The position numbers and the translations under genes are program-made. Shown here piece by piece: positions 1-11,200 of a DNA stretch of 64,000 bases. The DNA comes from Fusobacteriales bacterium. GTDB lineage: Bacteria; Fusobacteriota; Fusobacteriia; Fusobacteriales; Fusobacteriaceae. Where the stretch lies: positions 23,345 to 87,344 of the forward strand of contig JAICDD010000002.1 in the NCBI GenBank assembly GCA_020063625.1, in the 5' to 3' direction. Under the pieces are notes generated by a model. The model did not search any database. It worked only from the letters and a program-made list of their open reading frames with translations, and was not told the origin of the DNA. The stretch's first letter is position 1, and each line of letters starts with the position of its first letter.

Positions 1-582
1 GCTGTTTTCCCTAATAATTTTCATTTTAAAATAGCACTTACTGGATGTCCAAATGATTGTCAAAAAGTAAGAATGCATGATTTTGGTATAATAGGTATGA
101 CACTTCCAAAATTTAGAGCACATAGATGTGTATCTTGTGGAAGATGTGCAAAAAAATGTCAATCATTATCAACTGGAGCTATAAAAATGAATAATTATAA
201 GCCAGTAAGAGACCATGATAGATGTATTGGTTGTGGAGAATGTACTTTAAATTGTCCAACAGCTGCATGGGTAAGAGATGAAAAAAAATATTATAGACTA
301 GCTATAATGGGAAGAACAGGTAAAAAGAACCCAAGACTAGCTGAAGATTGGTTAATTTGGGTAGATGAAGAAAGTATAATAAAAATTATATTAAATACAT
401 ATGATTATGTAGATAAATATATTGATAGAAGCTTGCCAAAAGAACATATTGGATATATAGTAGATAGAACAGGATTTGAAGTATTTAAAGAATGGGCATT
501 AAAAGATGTAAAATTACCAAAAGAAACAGTAGTAAAACATCAAGTATATTGGAGTGGAATAAAATATCCAGGAATCTTATAA
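1..582 (+). CDS. asrC: Anaerobic sulfite reductase subunit C, 5' truncated by window edge
   Basis: Frame open from base 1: AVFPNNFHFKIALTGCPNDCQKVRMHDFG (siroheme/4Fe-4S GCPNDC motif) followed by two ferredoxin-type CxxCxxC...C motifs. Confidence 0.85.
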   Translation, partial: AVFPNNFHFKIALTGCPNDCQKVRMHDFGIIGMTLPKFRAHRCVSCGRCAKKCQSLSTGAIKMNNYKPVRDHDRCIGCGECTLNCPTAAWVRDEKKYYRLAIMGRTGKKNPRLAEDWLIWVDEESIIKIILNTYDYVDKYIDRSLPKEHIGYIVDRTGFEVFKEWALKDVKLPKETVVKHQVYWSGIKYPGIL

Positions 583-587
583 AATAG

Positions 588-956
588 GTGATGCTAATGA
601 AAGGAATATTAATTATTGGTCATGGAAGTAGAATAAAAGAAGGAAACTTGGCTTTTGAAGAACTAGTAAATGATTTTTCAAAAAATTCAGAATTAAAAGT
701 GTACGGAGCACATATGGCTCATGCAACTCCTTCTATTGAAGATAGTGTGTATGAAATGATAAAAGATGGAATAACAGATATTATTATACTTCCATATTTC
801 TTATATGGTGGTAAACATATAAAAGAAAATATTCCAAATAGATTGAAAGTAATTCAAGAAGAAAATCCAAATATTACTTTTACTATAGAATCTACATTAG
901 CAAATGACCCACTTATTATACAGGCATTGTTAAATAAAGCAAAAAAACATTTTTAA
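588..956 (+). CDS. Sirohydrochlorin cobalto/ferrochelatase-like protein (CbiX/SirB family); start may be 597
   Basis: GILIIGHGSRIKEGN...; chelatase motif; adjacent to a siroheme enzyme gene. Confidence 0.8.
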   Translation: MMLMKGILIIGHGSRIKEGNLAFEELVNDFSKNSELKVYGAHMAHATPSIEDSVYEMIKDGITDIIILPYFLYGGKHIKENIPNRLKVIQEENPNITFTIESTLANDPLIIQALLNKAKKHF

Positions 957-967
957 AATATTAAATA

Positions 968-1016
968 TAATCCTCTTAAAGTTAGATATTTCAATACTTT
1001 AAGAGGATTTTTTTAA
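968..1016 (+). terminator. Intrinsic terminator
   Basis: CCTCTTAAAG...CTTTAAGAGG followed by T-run. Confidence 0.8.
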
Positions 1017-1021
1017 TAAAG

Positions 1022-2002
1022 TTACACTAGATTATTTATTTCTTCCCACTTATGACAAGCTATTTTATGCTCACCTTTAATGGTTTCTAATTGTGGTCTT
1101 TTATTTTTACAAATATCATCAGCATATTTACATCTACCAGAAAATTTACATCCAATAGGTGAGTTTAGAGGGTTAGGCAATTCACCTTCAAGAATCTCTT
1201 TATCCCCTTTTTTTCTAGGGTCAGCTATAGGAATACTTGATAATAAAGATTTAGTATATGGATGAAAAGGTTCTTTATATAGATTTTCTGATGAATTTAT
1301 CTCCATTATATTACCTAAATACATTACTATTATTCTATCAGATATATACTTTACAACTGATAAATCATGAGCAATAAAAATATATGATAAGTTTAATTTT
1401 TTTTGTAAATTTTTCATTAGATTAATTATTTGTGCTTGAATAGACACATCAAGAGCTGATACAGGTTCATCAGCTATAATTAGTTTTGGTTCGAGAGCTA
1501 GAGCTCTAGCAATTCCAATTCTTTGTCTTTGTCCTCCAGAAAATTCATGAGGATATCTTTTTAAATACTCTTTTCGAAGACCTGTAAGCTCCATATATTT
1601 TAAAACTAATTCTTCAATATTTTCATTTTTTTTATGAAATTTGAGAGGTTCACCAATAATTTCACCTATTGTCATACGAGGATCAAGTGAAGAATATGGA
1701 TCTTGAAATATCATTTGAATATTTGGTCTTAATTTATCAAATTCATTATCATTTAAATTTGTAATATCTTGATTATTAAATAATATTTTACCATCGTAAA
1801 TTGGATTTAATCTCACAATAGCTTTACCTGTAGAGGTTTTTCCACAACCAGACTCTCCAACAAGTCCAATAATTTCACCTTTGTATACTTCAAATGAAAT
1901 ATCATCTACTGCTTTTAAATAATTTATATTCTTTTTTATCAAACCTTTTTTTATTGGAAAATATACCTTTAAATTATTAATTTCTAAAATTTTTTCTTTC
2001 AT
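1022..2002 (-). CDS. oppF: Oligopeptide/dipeptide ABC transporter ATP-binding protein (OppF/DppF)
   Basis: Walker A GESGCGKTSTGK, signature SGGQRQRIGIARAL, C-terminal CKFSGRC Opp motif; start trimmed to MKEKILEINNLKV. Confidence 0.9.
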   Translation of the reverse strand: MKEKILEINNLKVYFPIKKGLIKKNINYLKAVDDISFEVYKGEIIGLVGESGCGKTSTGKAIVRLNPIYDGKILFNNQDITNLNDNEFDKLRPNIQMIFQDPYSSLDPRMTIGEIIGEPLKFHKKNENIEELVLKYMELTGLRKEYLKRYPHEFSGGQRQRIGIARALALEPKLIIADEPVSALDVSIQAQIINLMKNLQKKLNLSYIFIAHDLSVVKYISDRIIVMYLGNIMEINSSENLYKEPFHPYTKSLLSSIPIADPRKKGDKEILEGELPNPLNSPIGCKFSGRCKYADDICKNKRPQLETIKGEHKIACHKWEEINNLV

Positions 2003-2018
2003 AATTTCACCTTTTATT

Positions 2019-3017
2019 TTATTTAAGTTTTGAGTAAAGGAAACATTTTGCATAATGTTCATTTCCAAAATTTACTATTTCAGGTTCTTGTTTTCTGCAA
2101 ATATCCATTGCATGTTCACATCTGTCTGCGAATTTACATCCAGTTGGTAAATTTAGAGGATTAGGAACCATTCCTTCTATTATATAAAGTTCTTCTTTAT
2201 TATCACTATCTAATTGTGGCATAGATTTTTTTAATCCAATTAAATATGGATGTTTTGAATTATAAAATATATCATCAACATTTCCATATTCAACTATTTC
2301 ACCACAATACATTACAGCTACTTTATCAGCTGTTTCAGCAACTACTCCAAGGTCATGAGTTATCATTAATATAGACATTCCTGTTTTATTTTGCATATCT
2401 TTCATAAGTTTAATTATTTGTGCTTGAATAGTTACATCAAGAGCAGTAGTTGGTTCATCTGCAATAAGTAATTTTGGATTACAAGCAATAGCAATAGCAA
2501 TCATAATTCTTTGTCTCATTCCACCACTCATTTGATGAGGATACTCTTTCATTCTTTTTTCAGCAGCAGGAATACCAACTAATTCTAACAATTCAACAGC
2601 TTTCTTTTTTGCTTCTTTTTTAGATAAATTTTGATGAAGTCTAAGAGGTTCGATTATTTGATATCCAATAGTAAGTACAGGGTTTAATGAAGTCATAGGT
2701 TCTTGAAATATCATAGCGATATCATTTCCTCTAATATTTTCAAGTTGTTTTTCATTAAAATCAAGGAGATTTTTACCATTAAATAAAATTTCTCCATCTA
2801 CAATTTTACCAGGAGGCATAGGAATAAGTTGTAGTATTGACATAGCACTAACTGATTTTCCACTACCAGATTCACCTACAAGGGCTAAAGTTTCCCCTTC
2901 ATAAACTTTATAACTTACACCATTACAACCTTTAATAATTCCTTCATCTGTATAAAAATATGTTTTTAAATTATTTACTTCTAATATTGGCTTATTATTT
3001 ATCATGAAGTATTTCAC
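2019..3017 (-). CDS. oppD: Oligopeptide/dipeptide ABC transporter ATP-binding protein (OppD/DppD)
   Basis: GESGSGKSVSAM, MSGGMRQRIMIA, CKFADRC; start probably internal (MINNKPILEV). Confidence 0.9.
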   Translation of the reverse strand: MKYFMINNKPILEVNNLKTYFYTDEGIIKGCNGVSYKVYEGETLALVGESGSGKSVSAMSILQLIPMPPGKIVDGEILFNGKNLLDFNEKQLENIRGNDIAMIFQEPMTSLNPVLTIGYQIIEPLRLHQNLSKKEAKKKAVELLELVGIPAAEKRMKEYPHQMSGGMRQRIMIAIAIACNPKLLIADEPTTALDVTIQAQIIKLMKDMQNKTGMSILMITHDLGVVAETADKVAVMYCGEIVEYGNVDDIFYNSKHPYLIGLKKSMPQLDSDNKEELYIIEGMVPNPLNLPTGCKFADRCEHAMDICRKQEPEIVNFGNEHYAKCFLYSKLK

Positions 3018-3020
3018 TCC

Positions 3021-4058
3021 TTAATCTTTTAATTTTGCATCAAAGGCATCTCGAAGCCCATCTCCAAAGAGGTTAAAACCAAAAACTACTAATAATATAC
3101 ATATTCCAGGTATAATAGACATCCAAATGTTAATACTTAGATATTGTTGACCTGAAGCAAGCATTTTTCCCCATGAAGGAGTAGGTGGTTGAATACCAAG
3201 TCCTAAAAATGATAATCCAGCTACAGTTAAGATAATATCTCCTATTCTAAGTGTAGAAAGAACAATAATAGGTCCTATACAATTTGGTAAAATATGTTTT
3301 GTTATTATATATCTAGTAGGAATTGCCATAACCTTTGCTGCTAAAATGTATTCTTTTTCTTTTATTTGCATTACAGTGCTTCTGATAATTCTTACAAATC
3401 CCATTATTCCAGTAAGACTAACAACGATTATCAAGTTTAATATTCCTGTTCCAAATGCAGCCATTAAAACAATAGCAAGTAAAATAAAAGGAATAGAGTT
3501 CCAAATTTCAACAACTCTCATAATTATATTATCTATAGTACCACCATAATATCCAGCTATTAAACCAAGAGTTGTACCTATAATACTATTGATAATAACA
3601 GCTAAAACACCAACACCCATTATAACTCTTGAGCCGAAAAGAATTCTAGTAAATAAATCTCTTCCAAATTCATCAGTACCAAAAAAATGATTTTTACTAG
3701 GGCCTTGAGAAAGAGCACTCCAATCTACATCAATAGGACTATGAGTAGCTAAAAATGGTGCTAATATTACAATATATATCATTAAAGTAATTATAAAAAG
3801 TCCAAACATTGCATTTTTATTTTTTTTAAGCTTTCTAAATATCATATCCCATTTAGATGGAATATTTTTTTCTGTTTTATTTAATTTTATTTTTTTTATA
3901 AAAAATATTAAATAAATTAAAGTAAATAATAAAAAAGAAAAATATGAAATTTTATTGTCTAATGATAAGAAAGCTTTTTTAAAAAACATAATAAGTAGTA
4001 TAAAATTTAATATTAATAAAAAAATATGTAAAAAATTTCTTTTTAAATTGTTTTTCAT
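3021..4058 (-). CDS. oppC: Peptide ABC transporter permease (OppC/DppC)
   Basis: HFFGTDEFGRDLFTRILFGSR and EAA-loop motifs; operon context. Confidence 0.9.
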   Translation of the reverse strand: MKNNLKRNFLHIFLLILNFILLIMFFKKAFLSLDNKISYFSFLLFTLIYLIFFIKKIKLNKTEKNIPSKWDMIFRKLKKNKNAMFGLFIITLMIYIVILAPFLATHSPIDVDWSALSQGPSKNHFFGTDEFGRDLFTRILFGSRVIMGVGVLAVIINSIIGTTLGLIAGYYGGTIDNIIMRVVEIWNSIPFILLAIVLMAAFGTGILNLIIVVSLTGIMGFVRIIRSTVMQIKEKEYILAAKVMAIPTRYIITKHILPNCIGPIIVLSTLRIGDIILTVAGLSFLGLGIQPPTPSWGKMLASGQQYLSINIWMSIIPGICILLVVFGFNLFGDGLRDAFDAKLKD

Positions 4059-4066
4059 AAAACCTC

Positions 4067-5005
4067 CTAATCATAGCTTATTTGTGGATCGATAAACACA
4101 TATATAATATCTACTAATAAATTCACAATTACATATATACCAGTAAGCATAATAACAGCTCCAAAAACTAAAGGTTCATCCCTTCTAAATACAGCATCTA
4201 CTGCTAGTCTACCTACTCCTGGCCAAGAAAATACAGTTTCTGTAAGGACAGCACCTGCAAAAATAGATGCAATTTGATTACCGATATTTGTTATAATAGG
4301 AATCATAGCATTTCTTAGACCGTGTATAAATATAATTTTAAATTTATTCACACCTTTTGCTTTTGCAGTTCTCATATAATCTTGATGAATTACATCGAGC
4401 ATAGCAGAACGAGTAAGTCTTGTAGTTGAAGACATAAGTACAAGTGATAAAGAAATTCCAGGTAAAATAAAATGTTTAAATCCTTGAACTGTCCATATAT
4501 GACCGTTATATCCAGAAGCTGGAAGTAAACCAAATTTTACAGAGAATAGATACATTAATAATATTCCAGTAAAAAATACAGGAATAGAAACTCCAAATAA
4601 AGCTACCCCCATTGAAAAATAATCAAAAATTGAGTTTCGTTTTACAGCAGAGATAATTCCTACTGGAACAGAAATTAAAACAGCTAAAAATATAGCAAAA
4701 ATACCTAATTCAATTGTAGCTGGCAGTCTTTTTAATACAATATTTATTACATTATCTTTATAATAAATAGATTTTAATTCACCATTAAAGAAGTTATACA
4801 TCATTTTAGTATATTGCACATACAAAGGTTTATCTAAACCATATTTTTCATTTACTTCAATTATTGATTGTTCTGTTGCATTTTCTCCTAATAATATTGT
4901 AGCTGGATCTCCTGGAGCAGCTTTCATTATTCCAAATATTATTAAAGAAGATGCAAATAATATAATTATCAACATTCCTAATCTTTTAATTATATAATTT
5001 AGCAT
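4067..5005 (-). CDS. oppB: Peptide ABC transporter permease (OppB/DppB)
   Basis: MLNYIIKRLGMLIIILFASSLIIF, RTAKAKGVNKFKIIFIHGLRNAMIPIIT. Confidence 0.9.
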   Translation of the reverse strand: MLNYIIKRLGMLIIILFASSLIIFGIMKAAPGDPATILLGENATEQSIIEVNEKYGLDKPLYVQYTKMMYNFFNGELKSIYYKDNVINIVLKRLPATIELGIFAIFLAVLISVPVGIISAVKRNSIFDYFSMGVALFGVSIPVFFTGILLMYLFSVKFGLLPASGYNGHIWTVQGFKHFILPGISLSLVLMSSTTRLTRSAMLDVIHQDYMRTAKAKGVNKFKIIFIHGLRNAMIPIITNIGNQIASIFAGAVLTETVFSWPGVGRLAVDAVFRRDEPLVFGAVIMLTGIYVIVNLLVDIIYVFIDPQISYD

Positions 5006-5027
5006 AACTTACTCCTTCTTAAAAATA

Positions 5028-5047
5028 GAGACTGCAAAAGCAGCCTC
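5028..5047 (-). other. Intercistronic stem-loop between oppA and oppB
   Basis: GAGACTGC-AAAA-GCAGCCTC, near-perfect inverted repeat. Confidence 0.6.
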
Positions 5048-5061
5048 TAAATTTTTATATA

Positions 5062-6654
5062 TTATTCTATATCTACATTATGTTCTGGTGTATATAAATA
5101 TATATATCCTTGAGGTGAAGCTTCAAAATTTTTGATTTTTTTATTATGAACAACAGTTATATTTTTAAATATTAAAGGTATATGTATGTAATCAACAGTT
5201 AATGCTTGTCTCATAGCTTTAACATAATGTTTTTCTCTTTCATATTGATTTGCTGTACTTCTTCCTGCATCAAGAGCTTTATCAACAATTTCATTAGAAT
5301 AAGTAGATCTATTTTGTTTACCACCATTAGTATGGAATAAAGCATATGTCCATCTATCAGGATCAGGTACAGACCCCCATCCAAGTAGATAAATTCCAGC
5401 TTTTCCTTTTTCTGTGGCAGGTAATAAAGTACCAAATTCTAGAGTTTGTACTTTTGGTTTAAATCCAAATTTAATTAAACTAGAAGCAATAGCAGTAGCT
5501 ATTTTTGATCTAAAAGCATCTTGAGGAGAAAGAATTTCAATTTCCATTCCATTTTTTAAAATACCTTCAGCTTTTAATTCATCAAATAATTCTTTTGCTT
5601 TTTCTTCATTATATGGTAATGCTTTTGATTTCATATATTCTTTATCATTTGCAAATATTACAGGTGGTATCCAAGAATAAGCTCTTTCTCCAGTGATACC
5701 ATATATTCCTTTAATTGCATTTTCAAAATCAGTAGCATAATATACTGCTTTTCTAAATCTTACATCAGAATAAGGTGATTTTACAGCAGAAAATCCTACA
5801 TATTGATATGATAATCCTGGTGTTTGTTTGATTATATAATTATCATCACTGACAAATTTTGCAATATCTTGAGGTAATAAACCAGAAGCTAAATCTACTC
5901 CTCCAGATTTCAATTCAACTGCAGCTACTTCAGCTTTTGGAATAGGTCTAAATATTGCTTTATCTATATTAGGTTCACCTTTAAAATAATCTTTATTTTT
6001 AACTAATGTAATATGGTCATCAGGAACCCATTCAGAAAATTTAAATGGTCCAGTACCAATAGGTGCTCTATCAAATGCATCCATTCCTACTTCTTTTACA
6101 TAATCAGCAGGAACTATACCAAATTGAGGAGAACCTACTAAAAGCATAAATGAAGCATATACATTTTTTAATTTAAATTTAATAGTATAATTATCTACTA
6201 TTTCAATACTATCTAATTCATTTAGGTATTGTTTTCCTGGAGAAGCATTCTCAGGATTTAATATTTGTTCATAAGTATATTTTACATCTTTAGCAGTTAA
6301 TTCAGTACCATTATGAAATTTAATACCTTTTTTCAAATAAAAAGTATATTCTTTACTATCATCAGATATCTCCCATTTTTCAGCTATTCCAGGAGCTGGT
6401 TTTGATACATCATCTTTATAGCTAACTAGTGAATCAAAAATGTTAGCAGCAAACATTTCACCTGTAAGGTCAGTTATTACTATTGGGTTTAAGCTTGTAG
6501 CATCTTTATCAATAGCTATTTTTATAATTTTTTCTGTTGTTTTTTCTTGTGATGGAGAAGTTTTAGTAGCTTCTTTACCACCACACCCTACAACAAAAAT
6601 TCCTAATATTGTTAGTACTAGTAAAATCTTTAGTTTTTGTTTCATAACTATCAC
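5062..6654 (-). CDS. oppA: Peptide ABC transporter substrate-binding lipoprotein (OppA/DppA, SBP_bac_5)
   Basis: Lipobox FVVGCGG; GIKFHNGTELTAKDVKYT; operon context. Confidence 0.9.
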   Translation of the reverse strand: MIVMKQKLKILLVLTILGIFVVGCGGKEATKTSPSQEKTTEKIIKIAIDKDATSLNPIVITDLTGEMFAANIFDSLVSYKDDVSKPAPGIAEKWEISDDSKEYTFYLKKGIKFHNGTELTAKDVKYTYEQILNPENASPGKQYLNELDSIEIVDNYTIKFKLKNVYASFMLLVGSPQFGIVPADYVKEVGMDAFDRAPIGTGPFKFSEWVPDDHITLVKNKDYFKGEPNIDKAIFRPIPKAEVAAVELKSGGVDLASGLLPQDIAKFVSDDNYIIKQTPGLSYQYVGFSAVKSPYSDVRFRKAVYYATDFENAIKGIYGITGERAYSWIPPVIFANDKEYMKSKALPYNEEKAKELFDELKAEGILKNGMEIEILSPQDAFRSKIATAIASSLIKFGFKPKVQTLEFGTLLPATEKGKAGIYLLGWGSVPDPDRWTYALFHTNGGKQNRSTYSNEIVDKALDAGRSTANQYEREKHYVKAMRQALTVDYIHIPLIFKNITVVHNKKIKNFEASPQGYIYLYTPEHNVDIE

Positions 6655-6711
6655 ATCCTTTTATTTTCTTGAAAAAATTGTTTATTTTTTTTGTAAATAA
6701 TACTATATTTA

Positions 6712-7437
6712 TCAAACTTTTGCAACAAATTTTTTAAATAGATTTATCATTTTATTATTATTACGAGGAGCCATCATTTCAGGATGCCACTGTATTCCTA
6801 GCATAAAATGATTGTCTAAATTTGATTCATAAGCTTCAATTACATTATCTTGAGATACTCCAATTACTTTAAATATAGGTGCTATATCTTTTATAGCTTG
6901 ATGATGAAAAGAGTTTACCCAAATTTCATTTTTAAAAATATCACTTAAAAAAGAGTTATTTTTAATGATTACTTTATGAGTAGCAAGGCTTTGATTTGTT
7001 TCTTGATTATGTTTTATAAAGACATTCTCTTTATAAGATAAGTCTTGATAAAGAGTTCCCCCAGCAACCACATTAAGAACTTGTGCACCTCTACAGATAG
7101 CAAGTATTGGAAGTTTCATTTCAAGAGCAATTTTAGTAAGCATTACATCAAATTCATCTCTTATTGGATTTATTTTCCCACATTTTAGCCTAAGTTCTTC
7201 ATTGTAAAATTTTGGAGATAAATCTTCACCACCAGTAATAATAATAGCATCTAAATTTTTTAATTGCTCTCTAATAATATTTTCATTATTAATACAAGGT
7301 AATAGAAAAGGAACTCCTCCACCAAGTATTACAGAATTAGCGTAATTATTTGCAACTAACGACATTTTATAATCTTTAAAATTTTTATTATTTTCCCAAA
7401 TTCCAGTTGAAATTCCAATTTTTTTCATAAGTATCAC
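6712..7437 (-). CDS. Gamma-glutamyl-gamma-aminobutyrate hydrolase family protein (class I GATase-like, peptidase C26)
   Basis: ILAICRGAQVLNVVAGGTLYQDL and HHQAIKD...GIQWHPE. Confidence 0.85.
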   Translation of the reverse strand: MILMKKIGISTGIWENNKNFKDYKMSLVANNYANSVILGGGVPFLLPCINNENIIREQLKNLDAIIITGGEDLSPKFYNEELRLKCGKINPIRDEFDVMLTKIALEMKLPILAICRGAQVLNVVAGGTLYQDLSYKENVFIKHNQETNQSLATHKVIIKNNSFLSDIFKNEIWVNSFHHQAIKDIAPIFKVIGVSQDNVIEAYESNLDNHFMLGIQWHPEMMAPRNNNKMINLFKKFVAKV

Positions 7438-7535
7438 TCCATAATATTTTTTCTTTGTATATATATTTTAACACAGAAATTAATAGAAGTACAATTTTTA
7501 ATCTGTATAAATAAAAAAATGAGAAATTTAATTTC

Positions 7536-8039
7536 TCATTTTATACTATCAATTATTGTTGATTTAAAATTATTATATAATTCATTATCTAATTCGACTA
7601 TCTCTATATCAGCACGTTCCATTATTTTTAACCCTTCTTGGTCTCTATCATATCTATTTAAAAATACAACTCTTTTTATACCAGAAGCTATTATCATTTT
7701 AGTACAATGTCTACAAGGCGAATATTTTACATATATTGTAGCATCTTTTATTGCAATTCCCTGTCTAGCAGCCCAACTTATAGCATTTTGCTCTGCATGA
7801 AGTTCATGAATATCACTCCAAATATGATGTTCTTTTGAAAAATCTTCTTTTAACTTATCATCATTTGTAAAAATATCATCACAATTATCAAGTCCTTTAG
7901 GAGTACCATTATATCCAATAGATAGAATTCTCCCCTCTTTTACAATCATAGCAGCAACTTGTAATCTTTGACAATGTGATTGTTTTGCTAAAATCTCAGT
8001 TTGTAACATAAACATTAAATCATCATTAAATTTTCCCAT
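7536..8039 (-). CDS. Deoxycytidylate deaminase family (ComEB-like)
   Basis: HAEQNAI...YSPCRHCTKMIIASGI zinc deaminase motifs. Confidence 0.85.
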   Translation of the reverse strand: MGKFNDDLMFMLQTEILAKQSHCQRLQVAAMIVKEGRILSIGYNGTPKGLDNCDDIFTNDDKLKEDFSKEHHIWSDIHELHAEQNAISWAARQGIAIKDATIYVKYSPCRHCTKMIIASGIKRVVFLNRYDRDQEGLKIMERADIEIVELDNELYNNFKSTIIDSIK

Positions 8040-8119
8040 AGTATTTATGTATTAATACATACTCCCTTCTATAGTTTTTTATATTATAAAACATATTTAT
8101 TTATTATTCAAATAAAAAT

Positions 8120-8200
8120 AGGGTGACTGAAAAAATATCACTATAAAAATAAATTAATCTAATTTATTCAATAGAGATTAACTTTTCAGTCTCCCATATT
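8120..8200 (-). terminator. Terminator-like inverted repeat downstream of pyc
   Basis: gggtGACTGAAAA...TTTTCAGTCtccc flanking an AT-rich loop; related copies at 43266-43345 and 52983-53048. Confidence 0.55.
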
Positions 8201-8210
8201 ATTTTAATTA

Positions 8211-11200
8211 TTATTTTAATTCAATTAATAATTCTCCACTTTTTACTTGTTTTCCTTCTTTTATTAGTATTCTATCTACTGTACCAGCTGATTTTGCTGT
8301 AATATTTGTTTCCATTTTCATAGCTTCTATTACAATAAGGCTTTGATTTTCCTCTACAGTATCTCCCTCTTTTACAAGTATTTTTGTAATAGTACCTGGT
8401 ATACTAGCTCCGATTTCAAGAGGATTATTAGGGTCAGCTATTTCTACTCCTTCTATTCTTTCAAGAGTTTCTACTTCAGTAATATCTTTTACTTTAATAT
8501 CTCTTCTGTTACCATTTATTTCAAAAGAAACAGTTCTAAATCCTTCATTATCAATTTTAGAAATAGAAACTAATTTTATAGATAAAGTTTTACCCTCTTT
8601 TATTTTGATTTCTGTAATTTCACCTTCAGCTAATCCGTGGAAATATACATCACTTCCTATAACTGAGAAGTCACCATTTTCTTTAATGTATTTTAAGTAT
8701 GCATCAAATACATCAGGATATAATGCATAACTAATAACATCTTCTTCTGTAGGTTCTATATCGTGAGTTTGTTTTAAATGCTCTTTGATTTTATCAAAAT
8801 CTTCTGGTTCTAATAATTCACCAGGTCTACAAGTAATAGGTTTTTCACCTTTTAATACAATTTTTTGTAAATCTTCAGGGAATCCAAATTCTGGCTGTCC
8901 CATCATTCCTTTAAAATATGCTACAACAGAATCAGGGAAAGCTAAATCTTTACCTTTTTCTAATATATTTTCAGGAGTTAATCCATTTTGAACCATAAAT
9001 ATAGCTAAATCTCCAACCATTTTTGATGAAGGCGTAACTTTTACTATATCTCCAAGCATATCATTTACATGCTTAAACATCTCTTTAACTTCATCAAATC
9101 TATCTCCTAGTCCAAAACTTTCTACTTGTGGTTTTAAGTTAGAATATTGTCCACCAGGAATTTCATATCTATATATTTCTGTTGTACCTGATTTTAAATC
9201 AGATTCAAATTTCTCATATACTGGTCTTACAGCTGACCAATAATCTGATATTTTTTGAATATTTTTTAGATTTATTCCAGTATCTCTATCTGTATTTTCA
9301 AGAGCTGCTACAACAGAATCAAGAGATGGTTGGCTTGTAAGTCCTGACATAGCACTAAATGCAGTATCTACTATATCTACTCCAGCTTCTGTAGCTATTA
9401 ATAATGTAGCTACCCCATTTCCTGTAGTATCATGTGTATGTAAATGAATAGGAATAGAGATATTTTCTTTTAATGCTTTAACTAATTTATAAGCTGCATA
9501 AGGTTTTAATAATGCTGACATATCTTTTATACCAAGGATATGAGCACCAGCAGCTTCTATCTCTTTTGCTTTTTTTACATAATATTCTAGTGTATACTTA
9601 GTTTTATTTGGATTTAAAATATCTCCAGTATAACAAATACATGCCTCAGCTATTTTTCCTTGATTTCTAACTTCATCAATAGCTACTTCCATACCTTTTA
9701 CCCAGTTTAATGAGTCAAATATTCTAAATACATCTATTCCATTTTCAGCAGCTTTTCTAATAAATTCTCTAATTACATTATCAGGATAATTTTTATACCC
9801 AACAGCATTTGAACCTCTTATAAGCATTTGAAGCATTATATTTGGCACTCTTTTTCTTATTTCTCTAAGTCTTTTCCAAGGATCTTCTTTTAAAAATCTA
9901 TATGAAACGTCAAATGTAGCTCCGCCCCATGCTTCTAATGAAAATAAATCTTTTGCAAGCATAGCAGTAGGAGTAGCTATTTTTAACATATCAATTGTTC
10001 TCATTCTAGTAGCTAAAAGAGATTGATGTCCATCTCTAAGGGTAGTGTCAGTTAAAAGTAATTTTTTTTGTGCTTTAACCCACTCAACTACTCCCTCTGG
10101 ACCTCTTTCATCAAGAATTTGCTTAGTTCCTTTAATATTTGGAGAAAGTTTTATATCAGGAACAATAGGTACATTAAACTCTTTTTTCACTCCATGAGTT
10201 TCATTTACAACTTTTTCTCCAATGTATTTTAATATATGATATTCATAATCTTTCTTCTCTTTAAATTCAAATAATTCAGGATGATTTCCAATAAAATTAG
10301 TATTGCATGTACCATTTTTAAATTCAGGGTGATTTAACACATTTATTAAGAAATCTATATTAGTTTTAACACCAACAATTTTTATTTCTTTTAAAGCACG
10401 AAGTGATTTTTTAACAACATCTTTAAAAGTACGTCCATGAGTGATTACTTTAACTAATAAGCTATCATAATATGGACTTATCTCTGCTCCAGCATATCCA
10501 TTTCCACCATCAAGTCTTACTCCAAAACCAGAACCAGTTCTGTATACTTCAATTCTTCCTGTATCAGGAGCAAAATTATTTTTTGGATCTTCAGTAGTTA
10601 CTCTACATTGAATAGAAAATCCTCTTGAAACAATATCATCTTGTGATTTTATACCAATTTCTTCAGAATCAAGTCTATGACCTTCAGCAATTAAAATTTG
10701 AGATTGTACAATATCAATTCCAGTAACCATTTCAGTAATAGTATGTTCTACCTGTATTCTTGGATTCATTTCGATAAAATAATGATCTCCATTTTGGTCT
10801 ACTAAAAATTCCATTGTTCCAGCATTTTGATATTTTACAACTCTAGCGATTTTTAATGCATCATTACAAATTGCTTCTCTTTTTTCTGGAGATAATGTTA
10901 ATGCAGGAGTAAATTCAATTACTTTTTGATGTCTTCTTTGTACAGAGCAATCTCTTTCATATAGATGTACAATATTTCCATATTTATCTCCTAATATTTG
11001 TACTTCTATATGTTTTGGATTTTCTAAAAATTTTTCTATAAAAATATCATCTATTCCAAATGCTTTTTTAGCTTCACTTTTAGCACTTTTAAATGCATAT
11101 ACAAATTCTTCTTCAGAACGAGCAATTCTCATTCCTCTACCACCACCACCGGCAGCAGCTTTTATCATTACAGGAAATTTTATACTTTTAGCATATTCAA

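Noticed and set aside
1080-1265. Plus-strand ORF of 61 aa
   Set aside because: Antisense to oppF; no RBS and no family features
8343-8991. Plus-strand ORFs (76 and 68 aa) inside pyc
   Set aside because: Antisense to a conserved pyruvate carboxylase gene; shadow ORFs
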